Source of the DNA: Comamonadaceae bacterium
Lineage (GTDB): Bacteria > Pseudomonadota > Gammaproteobacteria > Burkholderiales > Burkholderiaceae_C
Direction of reading: 5' to 3'
DNA length: 58,362 nt
Assembly (NCBI GenBank): GCA_027486555.1
Contig: JAIXOX010000043.1
Span: 1-58,362, forward strand
Each line of letters begins with the position of its first letter. Position 1 is the first letter of the stretch. Below are positions 8,364 to 17,622 of the stretch, piece after piece. The notes beneath the pieces are model-generated. The model ran no database searches and was not told where the DNA came from. It saw nothing but the letters and a program-made list of their open reading frames with translations. The position numbers and the translations under genes are program-made.

Positions 8364-9905
8364 TTAAGGCCTGTATTGCACTCGGCTGGGCTGAGGCTTG
8401 ATCAACCGGTAAGCCAGTTGTGAAAATTCACACAAGAAGGTACGAGTCTGTCGAGGGTCGATAATTTCTTCCACGCCAAAAGCCTCTGCCGTTCTGAAGG
8501 GAGAGCGAATCGCCTCCAGACGCGCGGTAATCTCACGAATCATTTCTTGCGGATCCTTTGCTGCGGAAATTTCGCTGCGGTACGCAGCCTCAACTCCGCC
8601 CTCCGGTGGAATCGAGCCCCAATCGCCTGAGGGCCACGCATAGCGAAATCTGAAACGGGAGGCATTGCTGTGTGCTGCACCAGCCACACCAAAGGCTTTG
8701 CGCACGATGACTGAACACCAAGGTACCGTGGCTTGGTAAATCGCACTCAGCGCGCGGGTGCCGTGACGGATCGTAGCGGCGCGCTCAGCGTCGATTCCAA
8801 TCAGAAAACCTGGAATGTCGACAAAATGGACCACCGGCAAATGGAATGTTTCGGCCAAATCGACAAAACGTATGATTTTTTGTGCGGTATCTGCTGTCCA
8901 GGCACCCCCGTAGATGTAAGGGTCGCTTGCCAATACAGCGACAGTCCGACCTTCCAGTCTGGCCAAGCCGGTGATGGCAGAGCGCCCGTAATGCCCACCC
9001 CACTCAAAAAAGCTTTCCTTGTCCAATACATCTGACAAGATTTCACGCATTTTGTAAACTTTACGTCGGTCTGTCGGAACGATGCTGATCAAGCGCTCCT
9101 CACGCCGATCAGTTGGATCGCTCGATGGACAAATCGGTGGCAAGTCATCTACAGACGACGGCAGATAAGATAAAAATCGTGCAGCACGCGTCAAGGCTTC
9201 TTGCTCGCTGTCCACGACATCATCTATAGCGCCTGCTTTGGCATGCAAATCGGCCGACCCCAATTCGTCTTTGGTGAAAGTTTGACCGGTGCGGGCAACT
9301 ACCGGAGGGCCTGCAATGAACATGTGTGACGTGCCGCGAACCATCAACGAGTAATGGCTCGCCACCGCACGGGCCGATGCAAATCCCGCCACAGAACCCA
9401 GCACCAGAGACACTACAGGAACGGTGGTGAGGTTCAATGTCACCCAATCCCATGCAGGGTTGGCGGGCACATAAGTGCGGCCCAGTTTCTCAAGGGTCCT
9501 GATTGAGCCGCCAGAACCATCAATCAGCCTAACCAGCGGCAAACGCAACTCATAGGCCATTTGCTCTGAGGCCACAATTTTATCCATGGAGGCACCGTCT
9601 GATGCGCCGCCACGGACCGTGAAATCGTCTGCTGCTACGGCCACAGGTCGGCCTTGGATTTTTCCCCTTCCAAACAGAAAATTGGATGCCGCTGTGCCCA
9701 CATAGATCCCATCGGGTCCGTAATGCGCATTGCCAGTGATGGAGCCAATTTCTCGAAAAGTTCCAGCATCCAGCAAACCGTCAATACGCTCGCGTACTGT
9801 CTGTTTTCCGGCCGCACGGTGACGCGCTATTTTTTCCACCCCGCCCATTTCCCGTGCGTGCATTTGTCTTTGCGCGAGCTCGTCAACATTGCTTTGCCAA
9901 GTCAT
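8364..9905 (-). CDS. Acyl-CoA carboxyltransferase (PccB/MccB-like beta subunit)
   Basis: A 513-residue biotin-dependent carboxyltransferase containing both CT subdomains. It transfers CO2 from carboxybiotin to an acyl-CoA. Visible features are the N-terminal HRAAGKQTVRERIDGLLD block, the GRPVAVAADDFTVRGGA stretch, and the oxyanion-forming region with its glycine-rich loop IDGSGGSIRTLEKLGRTYV. The second half has FVDIPGFLIGIDAERAATIRHG and the RKAFGVAGAAH and YAWPSGDWGSIPPEGGV motifs. Length fits PccB/MccB-type subunits. It has no biotin carboxylase partner in its own operon. The 73-residue biotin carrier downstream is its likely donor, and the BC domain of the divergent single-chain enzyme is the nearest carboxylating activity. 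Its start overlaps the tetR stop by four bases. The acyl-CoA substrate cannot be assigned. Confidence 0.9.
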   Translation of the reverse strand: MTWQSNVDELAQRQMHAREMGGVEKIARHRAAGKQTVRERIDGLLDAGTFREIGSITGNAHYGPDGIYVGTAASNFLFGRGKIQGRPVAVAADDFTVRGGASDGASMDKIVASEQMAYELRLPLVRLIDGSGGSIRTLEKLGRTYVPANPAWDWVTLNLTTVPVVSLVLGSVAGFASARAVASHYSLMVRGTSHMFIAGPPVVARTGQTFTKDELGSADLHAKAGAIDDVVDSEQEALTRAARFLSYLPSSVDDLPPICPSSDPTDRREERLISIVPTDRRKVYKMREILSDVLDKESFFEWGGHYGRSAITGLARLEGRTVAVLASDPYIYGGAWTADTAQKIIRFVDLAETFHLPVVHFVDIPGFLIGIDAERAATIRHGTRALSAIYQATVPWCSVIVRKAFGVAGAAHSNASRFRFRYAWPSGDWGSIPPEGGVEAAYRSEISAAKDPQEMIREITARLEAIRSPFRTAEAFGVEEIIDPRQTRTFLCEFSQLAYRLIKPQPSRVQYRP

Positions 9906-10576
9906 TGTGATGACGCCTTCTTGGATGATTTTTTACGGATGCGTAAACCGATGACACGGCAAGACAACTTGGTTAATTCAGCCACCATCGCTTCTGAATT
10001 CAATTTGCCATGCGGTCGATACCAATAAAACAAAAAACCTGGCAAGCTGCCAGCAGCCAAAGCCGTGATTTTGGTCTCATCGAACTCCAACATTCCCTCT
10101 TGTCGGCCTTGCTCCATCAAGGCACACAAACGTGCATAGAAATGCCGTGCCATTTTTTTCTGTGCGGCACGGTATTCGGGTCGGTAAACCTGTGGTTCAC
10201 GGTAAGGAAAAAAGGCACTGGGGTAGTTAACTATCGTGGCACGGATCAACCGCTCCAAGCCTTTGCTGACGCGCAAGTGAGCTGGCAAAGCGGCATCCTC
10301 ATCAAACTCCAGCGCTGAAAAGCACTCGACAGTTGGGCGCCAAGACAGGGTTTCAAAAATATCTTGTTTGTTGTGAAAGTAGTAATAGACGAATGGTTTG
10401 CTGACACCTAATTTGTCGACGATCTGTGTCATGGTGGTGTTGGCATAGCCTTGTTTCGAAAACAATGCCTCGGCAACCCGCAAGATGCGCTCGCGCTTTA
10501 GATCCGATCGGGCATCGCCCTTGAAAGGCGGACTGCGCAACCCTGGAGGAGCATCTGGAAAGGTGGTCTTGTTCAT
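9902..10576 (-). CDS. TetR-family transcriptional regulator
   Basis: A 224-residue repressor. The N-terminal helix-turn-helix reads RILRVAEALFSKQGYANTTMTQIVDKLGVSKPFVYYYFHNKQDIF (a typical TetR DNA-binding domain, shown in pieces), followed by a ligand-binding helical domain. The ATG at 10576 is preferred because in-frame codons further upstream run into the divergent promoter region. It is the first gene of the leftward carboxylase/transporter operon and diverges from the CoA ligase at 10674. It is therefore the obvious local regulator of both units, probably responding to an acyl-CoA or the free acid. A candidate operator lies 15 bp upstream of its start. Confidence 0.9.
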   Translation of the reverse strand: MNKTTFPDAPPGLRSPPFKGDARSDLKRERILRVAEALFSKQGYANTTMTQIVDKLGVSKPFVYYYFHNKQDIFETLSWRPTVECFSALEFDEDAALPAHLRVSKGLERLIRATIVNYPSAFFPYREPQVYRPEYRAAQKKMARHFYARLCALMEQGRQEGMLEFDETKITALAAGSLPGFLFYWYRPHGKLNSEAMVAELTKLSCRVIGLRIRKKSSKKASSQ

Positions 10577-10590
10577 GATTGCTACTGAGT

Positions 10591-10607
10591 GGTAGTAATC
10601 TTCTACC
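10591..10607. promoter_or_regulatory. Candidate TetR operator in divergent promoter region
   Basis: GGTAG at 10591 and CTACC ending at 10607 form a 5-bp inverted repeat around 7 bases, 15 bp upstream of the tetR start. A leftward -35-like TTGCCA lies at the right side of this region, placing the repeat about where the leftward -10 would be. A second, looser repeat (CCTTG/CAAGG) surrounds the AT-rich TATATATT segment on the rightward side. Both are candidates for binding by the adjacent TetR protein. Confidence 0.35.
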
Positions 10608-10673
10608 CCTTGGTATATATTGGCAAGGTATCTTTCCAGAAAACTTCTAAGTAAAAACCCGATAGGAGACACC

Positions 10674-12281
10674 ATGCGAAAAGCCATTGAACTCGACGCC
10701 CCCTTGCACGAATACCTCCGGGCACACGCAAGGGCAACGCCAAATAAAGCGGCCTATCTTTGGTACGGTGCCCCAATCACATTTGCCCAAGTGGACCAAG
10801 CCAGCGATGTATTCGCTGCACGGCTCAAGGAGATTGGTGTCCAAAAAGGCGAACCAGTGGCTTTGTTTATGAACAATTGCCCGCAGTACGTCATTGCGCA
10901 TTACGGCATCCAAAAACTGGGAGCGATTGTCTGCCCCTGCGGTCCGCTGAACAAAGAACATGAACTTGAATACCAATTGAGCGACTTGCAAGCTCGGGTC
11001 ATTGTTGCTGCTAAAGACTTATTGAAAATTGTTGAAAACGTCAGAGAAAAAACAGCCATAACGCATGTGTTTGGTGTCCGGTATCAAGACCTCTTACCTG
11101 CTTCACCGAGCATCGATTTGCCCGCAGATCTCAAAGCTTTGCAGAACAGCGACAAGCATTTGCCAGAAGGTGTGGAAGACTTCTTGGACGTCATGAACAG
11201 CAGCGTCAAAGCACCTGTCGTGGAGATTGACATGGACAACGACGTGGCCTTGATGACCTACACATCAGGTACGACGGGATTGCCAAAAGGCGCCATGCTG
11301 ACCTATCGCAATGCACTGTTTAAAACACATGCTTCGGTGAGCACCAAGCACATCCATGATGGCGACGTGATTTTGTCCATCGCCCCGCTTTATCACATAG
11401 CTGGAATGTTGATGGGCGTCAACATTCCCATCTATTCCGGTGCCACCACGGTGCTGTTGTACCGTTTTGATCCTTTGACTGTTTTACAAGCGATTGAGCG
11501 CCACAAAGTCAGTTGGTGGTACAGCATTGCGCCAATGAATGTGGCCGTCATGGCTTTGCCCAATGCTCGGGATTTTGATTTGAGCAGTCTGCGTCAAAAC
11601 TCGGTGACGAGTTTCGGAATTATTTACACCGAGTCCTTGGCCCAGCAATGGAAGAGCTTTACCCCCAACTGTGTCTCGATGGAAGCCTCCTACGGGTTAA
11701 GCGAAACCCACACCATGGACACCTTTATGCCGGATCACGCCATCCGCTGGGGAACTCATGGAGTTCCGATTGAAGGCAATGAAATTTGCATCATTGATCC
11801 TGAAACGGGTGAGAAAAAATCAGCGGGGGAAATGGGGGAAATTATTTTGCGTAGCAAAGGGGTTTTTAAGGGTTACTGGAACAAACCCGAGGCCACCGCC
11901 AAGACCCTCAAAGAGGGATGGGTCTATACAGGCGACATGGGCAAAATCGATACGCAAGGTTATTTGACCTTCATTGGCCGCTTCAAGGAAATGATCAAGG
12001 TCTCAGGCTACAGCGTTTTTCCTGAAGAAGTTGAAGCCATTTTGATCAAGAACCCCGCTGTAGCCCAAGCGGCAGTGATTGGCGTGGAAGATGATCAAAA
12101 AGGAGAAGTGGTCAGCGCTTTCATTGTGCTTAAGCCCGGTGAGCAGCTAGATGCCGCCACCTTGATCGCGTGGTCGCGCGACAACATGGCGCTTTATAAA
12201 GTACCTCGTCATGTTCAATTTATTGCAGCTTTACCTGCAACGGGTTCTGGCAAAGTTTTGCGCCGAATGCTGAAAGATTAA
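10674..12281 (+). CDS. Acyl-CoA synthetase (long-chain fatty acid-CoA ligase-like)
   Basis: An ANL-superfamily CoA ligase of 535 residues. It shows TYTSGTTGLPKGAM (AMP-binding loop), a YGLSETHTMDTFM substrate/adenine region, the hinge GWVYTGDMGKID and GRFKEMIKVSGYSVFPEEVE, and the C-terminal PATGSGKVLRRML lysine. It forms acyl-CoA from an acid, ATP and CoA. The ATG at 10674 is chosen because GGAG lies eight bases upstream. It is the first gene of the rightward unit and the carboxylase gene begins four bases after its stop, so the two are co-expressed. The CoA ester it makes is the likely substrate for the single-chain carboxylase. It is a distinct subfamily from the CaiC-like ligase at 832-2559. 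Confidence 0.88.
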   Translation: MRKAIELDAPLHEYLRAHARATPNKAAYLWYGAPITFAQVDQASDVFAARLKEIGVQKGEPVALFMNNCPQYVIAHYGIQKLGAIVCPCGPLNKEHELEYQLSDLQARVIVAAKDLLKIVENVREKTAITHVFGVRYQDLLPASPSIDLPADLKALQNSDKHLPEGVEDFLDVMNSSVKAPVVEIDMDNDVALMTYTSGTTGLPKGAMLTYRNALFKTHASVSTKHIHDGDVILSIAPLYHIAGMLMGVNIPIYSGATTVLLYRFDPLTVLQAIERHKVSWWYSIAPMNVAVMALPNARDFDLSSLRQNSVTSFGIIYTESLAQQWKSFTPNCVSMEASYGLSETHTMDTFMPDHAIRWGTHGVPIEGNEICIIDPETGEKKSAGEMGEIILRSKGVFKGYWNKPEATAKTLKEGWVYTGDMGKIDTQGYLTFIGRFKEMIKVSGYSVFPEEVEAILIKNPAVAQAAVIGVEDDQKGEVVSAFIVLKPGEQLDAATLIAWSRDNMALYKVPRHVQFIAALPATGSGKVLRRMLKD

Positions 12282-12285
12282 GTTG

Positions 12286-15200
12286 ATGTTCAAAAAAATC
12301 TTGATTGCTAACCGAGGCGAAATCGCTGTACGCCTGATCCGTGCAGCACATGACATGGACATCCAGAGTGTGGCCGTGATGTCGCTAGACGATGCTCAAG
12401 CCCTGCATGGTCAACTGGCTGACGCAGCGGTGAGCCTTGAAGAAACCGGTCCTAGTGCCTACCTTAACTCAGCAAAGATCCTGGCTGTTGCCAAGGAGCA
12501 GCAGTGTGATGCGATACACCCGGGCTATGGATTTTTGAGCGAACGCGCCGATTTCGCGCAAGCCTGCACTGAAGCGGGCATCACATTCATTGGACCGGAT
12601 GCGTCACATTTAAAGTTATTCGGTGACAAAGCCGCAGCGAGACAATTGGCATTGGCCTGTGATGTTCCCTTGATGCCCGGTATCGACCAATCCGTGAGCC
12701 TGGCACAGGCGCAAGCCTTTTTCCAATCGCAAAATGGCGCTGGAGTGATGATCAAAGCCATTGGCGGCGGGGGCGGGCGTGGCATGCGCGCTGTATTCCA
12801 ATTACAAGATCTCCCCGAAGCCTATGCCCGTTGCGTATCTGAAGCACGGTCGGCCTTTGGTGTAGATGGAGTCTACGTCGAGCGATTGATGTTGCGCGCA
12901 CGGCATGTTGAAATTCAAGTCTTGGCCGATGGCGAAACCGCCATGAGTCTGGGTGATCGGGAATGCAGCTTACAAAAGCGTTTTCAAAAAGTGATTGAAA
13001 TTGCGCCCAGCCCCAGCATCAGTGCAGAGATGCGAAAAGCACTTACGCAAGCAGCATTGAAAATGGCTCGCCACTGTCACTATCGCAGCCTTGGCACATT
13101 TGAATTTTTGGTGGACACACAATCGAGCGATTTACCTTGGGTTTTCATCGAAGCCAATCCACGGCTACAAGTGGAGCACACCGTGACCGAGGAGGTAACG
13201 GGATTGGATTTAGTGCAATTGCAAATTCAGATAGCCGCTGGCATGCAGCTCTCAGATATAGGTCTAGATCCTGAACATCCACCAGCTCAAAATGGCTACT
13301 CGATCCAATTGCGAATTTGTGCAGAAACGCTGCTCGCTGATGGCCAAACGCAGTCCTCAAGTGGCACGCTTTCTCGATTTGATTTGCCCTCAGGCATGGG
13401 CCTTCGGGTTGACACCCATGGTTTCACGGGGGCGTCGCCATCGCCATACTTCGACACTTTGCTCGCGAAATTAATCGTCATTACTAAATCAGGCACTTTT
13501 TCTCAAGTCGCAAAACGCGCCACCAGGGCCTTGAAAGAATGCCGTTTGGTGGGCGTTAAAACCAACCTTTGCGTATTGCAAGCGCTGGTCGAGATGCCGG
13601 AATTTGCATCCCAGGATGTCCACACCAGGTTCATTGAGGAGCACCTGAACGAGATCGTTGGCCGCGCTAATGAATTGGCACTTCAAAGCCACGTTTCGTT
13701 ATTGGAGACTGCATCTGGAGAGCACTTGCCTGATGCTGTTTCCCTTCAAGATCATCAAAGGGGTGTGCGTTCGCCCATGGCTGCGAAATTAATACAGTTG
13801 CTTGTTAATGTCGGTGACGTGGTCCCAAAAGGCGCTCCTGTGGCCATCGTAGAAGCGATGAAGATGGAGCATGTGGTGCTCGCTGCCTCCTCTGGCCGTA
13901 TTGGTATGGTAGTTGCAATGACCGGGGCTTATGTTGCAGCAGACGAGATGCTTGTTGTGCTGGAGCCTGCAGATGTTGACATCAAAGATGTCGTACCTGA
14001 AGGTATTCAGAATTTAAATTCCCTGCGCAATGATTTAAAGAGTGTTCAAGATCGCCACGCGTTTTTATGGGATGAAAACCGTACCCAAGCTGTTGATAAA
14101 CGTCATGCACAAGGAGGGCGGACTGCTCGTGAAAACATTGCGCAACTTTGTGACGAAGGCAGCTTCATGGAATATGGCGCGCTTGCCATTGCCGCTCAAA
14201 CCCGTAGGCGCAGTTTGGATGACCTTATTTCCAACACACCAGCAGACGGCATGATTACAGGTGTGGGTACGATCAATCGCGATGAGTATGGCCCAGAAAA
14301 GTCGCGCTGCGTGGTGATGGCTTATGACTACACCGTGTTAGCAGGAACGCAAGGTTCCCGCAATCATCAAAAAAAAGATCGCATGCTGGGTCTTGCACTG
14401 AAGCTAAAACTTCCTGTGGTGCTTTTTGCCGAAGGCGGCGGGGGCCGCCCCGGTGATGTCGACAAACCTGTTGTTGCGGGTTTGAACAACCATACCTTTA
14501 GTCAATACGCAGCCCTCTCAGGTCAGGTGCCAGTGGTAGGCATTGCACATGGCCGATGCTTTGCTGGCAACGCGGCTTTGCTTGGATGCAGTGATGTGAT
14601 TATTGCTACTCGATCTAGCAACATTGGCATGGGTGGGCCGGCCATGATTGAAGGGGGCGGCTTAGGACGTTTCTCGCCAGAAGAAATCGGCCCCAGTGAT
14701 GTGCAGTCTCGTAACGGGGTGATTGATTTGCTGGTGGAAGACGAAGTTCAAGCCGTCATCAAAGCCAAGCAATACCTATCGTATTTTCAAGGGCGTCTAT
14801 CTGTCTGGCGCTGTGATGATCAGCGAAAACTGCGATTTGCAGTACCCGAAAACCGACTGCGCGTTTACGACATTCAAACAGTGATTCAGACGCTATGCGA
14901 TGAAGACTCGGTCTTGGAACTGCGGCAGGAATATGGTGTGGGTATCGTGACTGCCTTCGGACGCATTGAAGGACGATCAATCGGTGTCATGGCAAATAAC
15001 CCTATGCACCTAGGGGGTGCCATTGATGTAGACGCGGCCGATAAGGCAAGTCGTTTCATGCAACTCTGCAACACGCATGGCATCCCATTGTTGTCACTCA
15101 CCGACACTCCTGGCTTCATGGTTGGGCCACACATCGAAGCTCAAGCACAAGTCAGGCACACCAGTCGCATGTTTGTCACTGCAGCCAAATTAGCGGTGCC

Positions 15201-15573
15201 ATTCTTTGCCGTAGTTTTGCGTAAGGGCTACGGACTGGGCGCACAAGCTATGACAGCTGGAGGGTTTGACTCGCCTGTCTTTACGATCTCATGGCCAACG
15301 GGAGAGTTCGGTCCGATGGGTCTGGAAGGCTCTGTGCGTTTGGGTTTTCGTAAAGAACTCGAAGCTCAACCGGAGGGACCGGCGCGGGATGCTCTGTTCA
15401 ATCAATTAGTGGCCGACCGTTATGCTGAAGGCAAGGCCGTCAACATGGCGCAGACACTAGAAATTGATGCTGTGATTGACCCCTTTGAAACCCGAAATTG
15501 GCTTGTACGCGGACTCGATAGCACCACAATTCTCAAGGGACAATCGGGTAACGCATTCATTGACACTTGGTGA
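12286..15573 (+). CDS. Single-chain multidomain acyl-CoA carboxylase (BC-BCCP-CT), LCC type
   Basis: A 1,095-residue (about 120 kDa) biotin-dependent carboxylase in one chain. Residues about 1-450 are biotin carboxylase (ILIANRGEIAVRLIRAA start, ATP-grasp loop IGGGGGRGM, and EANPRLQVEHTVTEEVTG). Residues about 500-565 are the biotin carrier with EAMKMEH (biotin lysine K526). Residues about 590-1085 are the carboxyltransferase (ADGMITGVGTIN, AEGGGGRPGD, LTDTPGFMVG). Size and domain order match the bacterial long-chain acyl-CoA carboxylases, which form 720-kDa homohexamers, act on short to long acyl-CoAs, and in Pseudomonas aeruginosa were linked to use of particular carbon and nitrogen sources. 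The ATG at 12286 is used; an upstream in-frame TTG at 12283 is less likely. It follows the acyl-CoA synthetase by four bases. It may also lend its BC domain to the separate BCCP and CT of the divergent operon, which is inference. Confidence 0.92.
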   Translation: MFKKILIANRGEIAVRLIRAAHDMDIQSVAVMSLDDAQALHGQLADAAVSLEETGPSAYLNSAKILAVAKEQQCDAIHPGYGFLSERADFAQACTEAGITFIGPDASHLKLFGDKAAARQLALACDVPLMPGIDQSVSLAQAQAFFQSQNGAGVMIKAIGGGGGRGMRAVFQLQDLPEAYARCVSEARSAFGVDGVYVERLMLRARHVEIQVLADGETAMSLGDRECSLQKRFQKVIEIAPSPSISAEMRKALTQAALKMARHCHYRSLGTFEFLVDTQSSDLPWVFIEANPRLQVEHTVTEEVTGLDLVQLQIQIAAGMQLSDIGLDPEHPPAQNGYSIQLRICAETLLADGQTQSSSGTLSRFDLPSGMGLRVDTHGFTGASPSPYFDTLLAKLIVITKSGTFSQVAKRATRALKECRLVGVKTNLCVLQALVEMPEFASQDVHTRFIEEHLNEIVGRANELALQSHVSLLETASGEHLPDAVSLQDHQRGVRSPMAAKLIQLLVNVGDVVPKGAPVAIVEAMKMEHVVLAASSGRIGMVVAMTGAYVAADEMLVVLEPADVDIKDVVPEGIQNLNSLRNDLKSVQDRHAFLWDENRTQAVDKRHAQGGRTARENIAQLCDEGSFMEYGALAIAAQTRRRSLDDLISNTPADGMITGVGTINRDEYGPEKSRCVVMAYDYTVLAGTQGSRNHQKKDRMLGLALKLKLPVVLFAEGGGGRPGDVDKPVVAGLNNHTFSQYAALSGQVPVVGIAHGRCFAGNAALLGCSDVIIATRSSNIGMGGPAMIEGGGLGRFSPEEIGPSDVQSRNGVIDLLVEDEVQAVIKAKQYLSYFQGRLSVWRCDDQRKLRFAVPENRLRVYDIQTVIQTLCDEDSVLELRQEYGVGIVTAFGRIEGRSIGVMANNPMHLGGAIDVDAADKASRFMQLCNTHGIPLLSLTDTPGFMVGPHIEAQAQVRHTSRMFVTAAKLAVPFFAVVLRKGYGLGAQAMTAGGFDSPVFTISWPTGEFGPMGLEGSVRLGFRKELEAQPEGPARDALFNQLVADRYAEGKAVNMAQTLEIDAVIDPFETRNWLVRGLDSTTILKGQSGNAFIDTW

Positions 15574-15724
15574 AATAAAAATTTTCATTAATCCACAATG
15601 GTTCAAGCTTCATTTAAATAACCTCAATTGATTGGGTGTTGTCACCAAAGGAGAGAGTCACTTGCCAGTGGTCTCTGGAGTGAAAGTTAACTCTGCTCTT
15701 TGAGCCCTAAGTGCCGGTCGAACG

Positions 15725-16879
15725 TCAAGGCACGAAGAAAAACTCGCCGACGGCTTGGTCGTACAGGGCAGGGGTCTGCTCATGTCCGACGCCCTTGGCA
15801 AGGGTCACCACTTCGTTGCGCACATTGCGCAGCACACGGTCAACAGAAACCCCGGGCTTGACCATTTCTTTCAGGAAGATGCGCGTGAACAAACCATTTT
15901 TGTTTTTGTCATTGGTCCCGAGTTTGTCCAAGGCCTGCTGGCCTGAACCCGCTGAGAACATGATCATCTGGCCCGTGGCGGCAGATGTGGGTGCCAGCCC
16001 GCGGCCACCGATGGCGCGGCTTTGACCTTTGAAAGGGTTGTCTCGGCAGGCATCAATCACCGCCAAGGCAAACTTGGTTTTCTTTTCTTGCAGATCGTCC
16101 AGCACTTTTTGCAACTGAATGGCTTCGTCCTTGACTTGTTCTTCATGGTCACCCTTGATGTCGGTGGGGAGCAAATAGTTGGCCGATCCCAGTTGCACGC
16201 CATGTCCGGCAAAGAAGAACAGCACTTCATCCCCGCCTTGGATATTCAGACGGAAGTCGCGCAGGGCTTGTTTAAAAGCCTTCTCATTCAGGTTTAAGTG
16301 TTTGGACACTTTGAAACCCACGCCCTCCAGCGCTTTGGACATGGCTTCGGCGTCTGCTGCTGCGTTTTGGAGTTTAGGCACGTCGGTGTACAAGTCGTTG
16401 CCAATGATGAGCGCTTTGCGATTGGCATAGACTGGCTTGGCCGTGGGTTTGGGCGCAGCGGCCAAGGGTGTTACAGGTGGTTTGTTGGCGACCGCTGCTG
16501 CAGATGCCGCATTGGCAGCTTGCAGCTTGTTCAACATCTCCCGCATTTGGTCAAGTTGGGCTTTGAGTTCTCTGGTTTCGCGCTCTTGGGCACTTGGGCT
16601 GCTCGGCGCTGGCAAAGGTGAGGAGATGGCAGCGGCTGGCGCAGGCGGTGGCTTGGGTGCTGGTGCTGCAGTGATTCGGGGTTTTTCAAGTTCACGCAGG
16701 ATTTCCTGAGTGCGTGCATCGTGTGATTTTTCAGCCTCTAAGCGTTCAGTCTCTTCTGTGGAAGGCAAAGTCGGTTGGTTTGCTGAAGCAACAGTGTCGC
16801 TGGATACATCCGTTTTGTAGTTCAGGGCCAAAATCGGCTGTGGTTTTTTATTGAGGAAGGACTGTTGCAAAGACTCCAT
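15725..16879 (-). CDS. Caspase-family (peptidase C14) protein, possibly the 3' half of an amber-split gene
   Basis: A 384-residue product. Residues 1-70 are charged, 70-100 proline/alanine rich, and 97-125 a likely coiled coil (RETRELKAQLDQMREMLNKL). The caspase-like domain runs from 150 to the end. The catalytic dyad is visible: H226 in FFFAGHGVQ and C278 in VIDACRDNPF. Such domains cleave after basic or acidic residues, or act in signalling. No signal peptide is present from this start and no good ribosome site precedes the ATG. The gene upstream (16892-17551) ends with TAG in exactly the same frame, only four codons before this ATG. Read through, the junction gives LLEG-stop-ANILMESLQQSF, which looks like one continuous helix. 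A CAG-to-TAG change would explain it. This may therefore be the C-terminal part of a secreted protein of about 607 residues. Confidence 0.82.
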   Translation of the reverse strand: MESLQQSFLNKKPQPILALNYKTDVSSDTVASANQPTLPSTEETERLEAEKSHDARTQEILRELEKPRITAAPAPKPPPAPAAAISSPLPAPSSPSAQERETRELKAQLDQMREMLNKLQAANAASAAAVANKPPVTPLAAAPKPTAKPVYANRKALIIGNDLYTDVPKLQNAAADAEAMSKALEGVGFKVSKHLNLNEKAFKQALRDFRLNIQGGDEVLFFFAGHGVQLGSANYLLPTDIKGDHEEQVKDEAIQLQKVLDDLQEKKTKFALAVIDACRDNPFKGQSRAIGGRGLAPTSAATGQMIMFSAGSGQQALDKLGTNDKNKNGLFTRIFLKEMVKPGVSVDRVLRNVRNEVVTLAKGVGHEQTPALYDQAVGEFFFVP

Positions 16880-16891
16880 CAAAATATTGGC

Positions 16892-17551
16892 CTAGCCCTC
16901 GAGCAATTGATGCTCGGGAGAAATGCGTCCTTCTTTGTAATTGTTGCTGAATTTGACACTGGAAATACCAGCAGGTGGAAGCATGAACACGTCATAACGC
17001 AATGCGAAACCACCATATTGCTGAACAGCAAATTCAGCTTGAATGAAGTTTCTTGTTTTGATTGTTGGGACAGAACTCAAGCCCGCCATCACATTGGAGG
17101 GCCAATACAAATTGTTTTCATTTTTCCGACGGCCGATCCAAGGATCAAGGCCATCAGGAATGCCTAAAAATCGAGAGCATTTGTTAACGAGTTGACTGCT
17201 GATGGTGCCGTGGCGGTTGACTAAAAATGCAATGTCAGGTTCTTTGGGATTGTTACAAGGCGTATTACCCCAATGCCTGGGTATGTCAGAGGTTCTGATC
17301 ACCACTGCGGCGAATGGTGAGCGCAGATCCAAATTTTTTAGAACCGTCACATGCCATTTGTGGAGTTCATTAGGAGCCCCTGTTTGCGTTACCGCGGTGG
17401 CCTGCCATTGACCTTCAGGCAAGGGAACGCTCGCACCCGAACCCAGCGGCAATACTTTTTCAAACCTTGCACCGACCGCAGGCTGGGCTTGAGCCAGCCC
17501 AATTAAAAAACAGGTCAGAAGGCTTGTGACAAACAGTTTGAAGAGAGACAT
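16892..17551 (-). CDS. Secreted protein of unknown function, in frame with the caspase-like gene
   Basis: A 219-residue product starting with a clear Sec signal peptide (MSLFKLFVTSLLTCFLIGLAQA, cleavage after AQA). The mature part has several cysteines (CNNPKEP, NKCSRFLG), suggesting periplasmic disulfides, and many aromatic residues, but no family was recognised. It ends ISPEHQLLEG followed by an amber codon at 16892-16894. The same reading frame continues through four codons into the caspase-like protein. It is either the first gene of a two-gene operon or the N-terminal half of an interrupted secreted caspase. Its promoter region directly abuts the truncated esterase at 17623, so this pair may be an insertion that disrupted that gene. 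Confidence 0.75.
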   Translation of the reverse strand: MSLFKLFVTSLLTCFLIGLAQAQPAVGARFEKVLPLGSGASVPLPEGQWQATAVTQTGAPNELHKWHVTVLKNLDLRSPFAAVVIRTSDIPRHWGNTPCNNPKEPDIAFLVNRHGTISSQLVNKCSRFLGIPDGLDPWIGRRKNENNLYWPSNVMAGLSSVPTIKTRNFIQAEFAVQQYGGFALRYDVFMLPPAGISSVKFSNNYKEGRISPEHQLLEG

Positions 17552-17622
17552 TTCAATCTTTAAAAATTCATTTACACAATATATCAGTAAAAAAATTATC
17601 GCAGTCTGAGGCTGCTAAAAAG

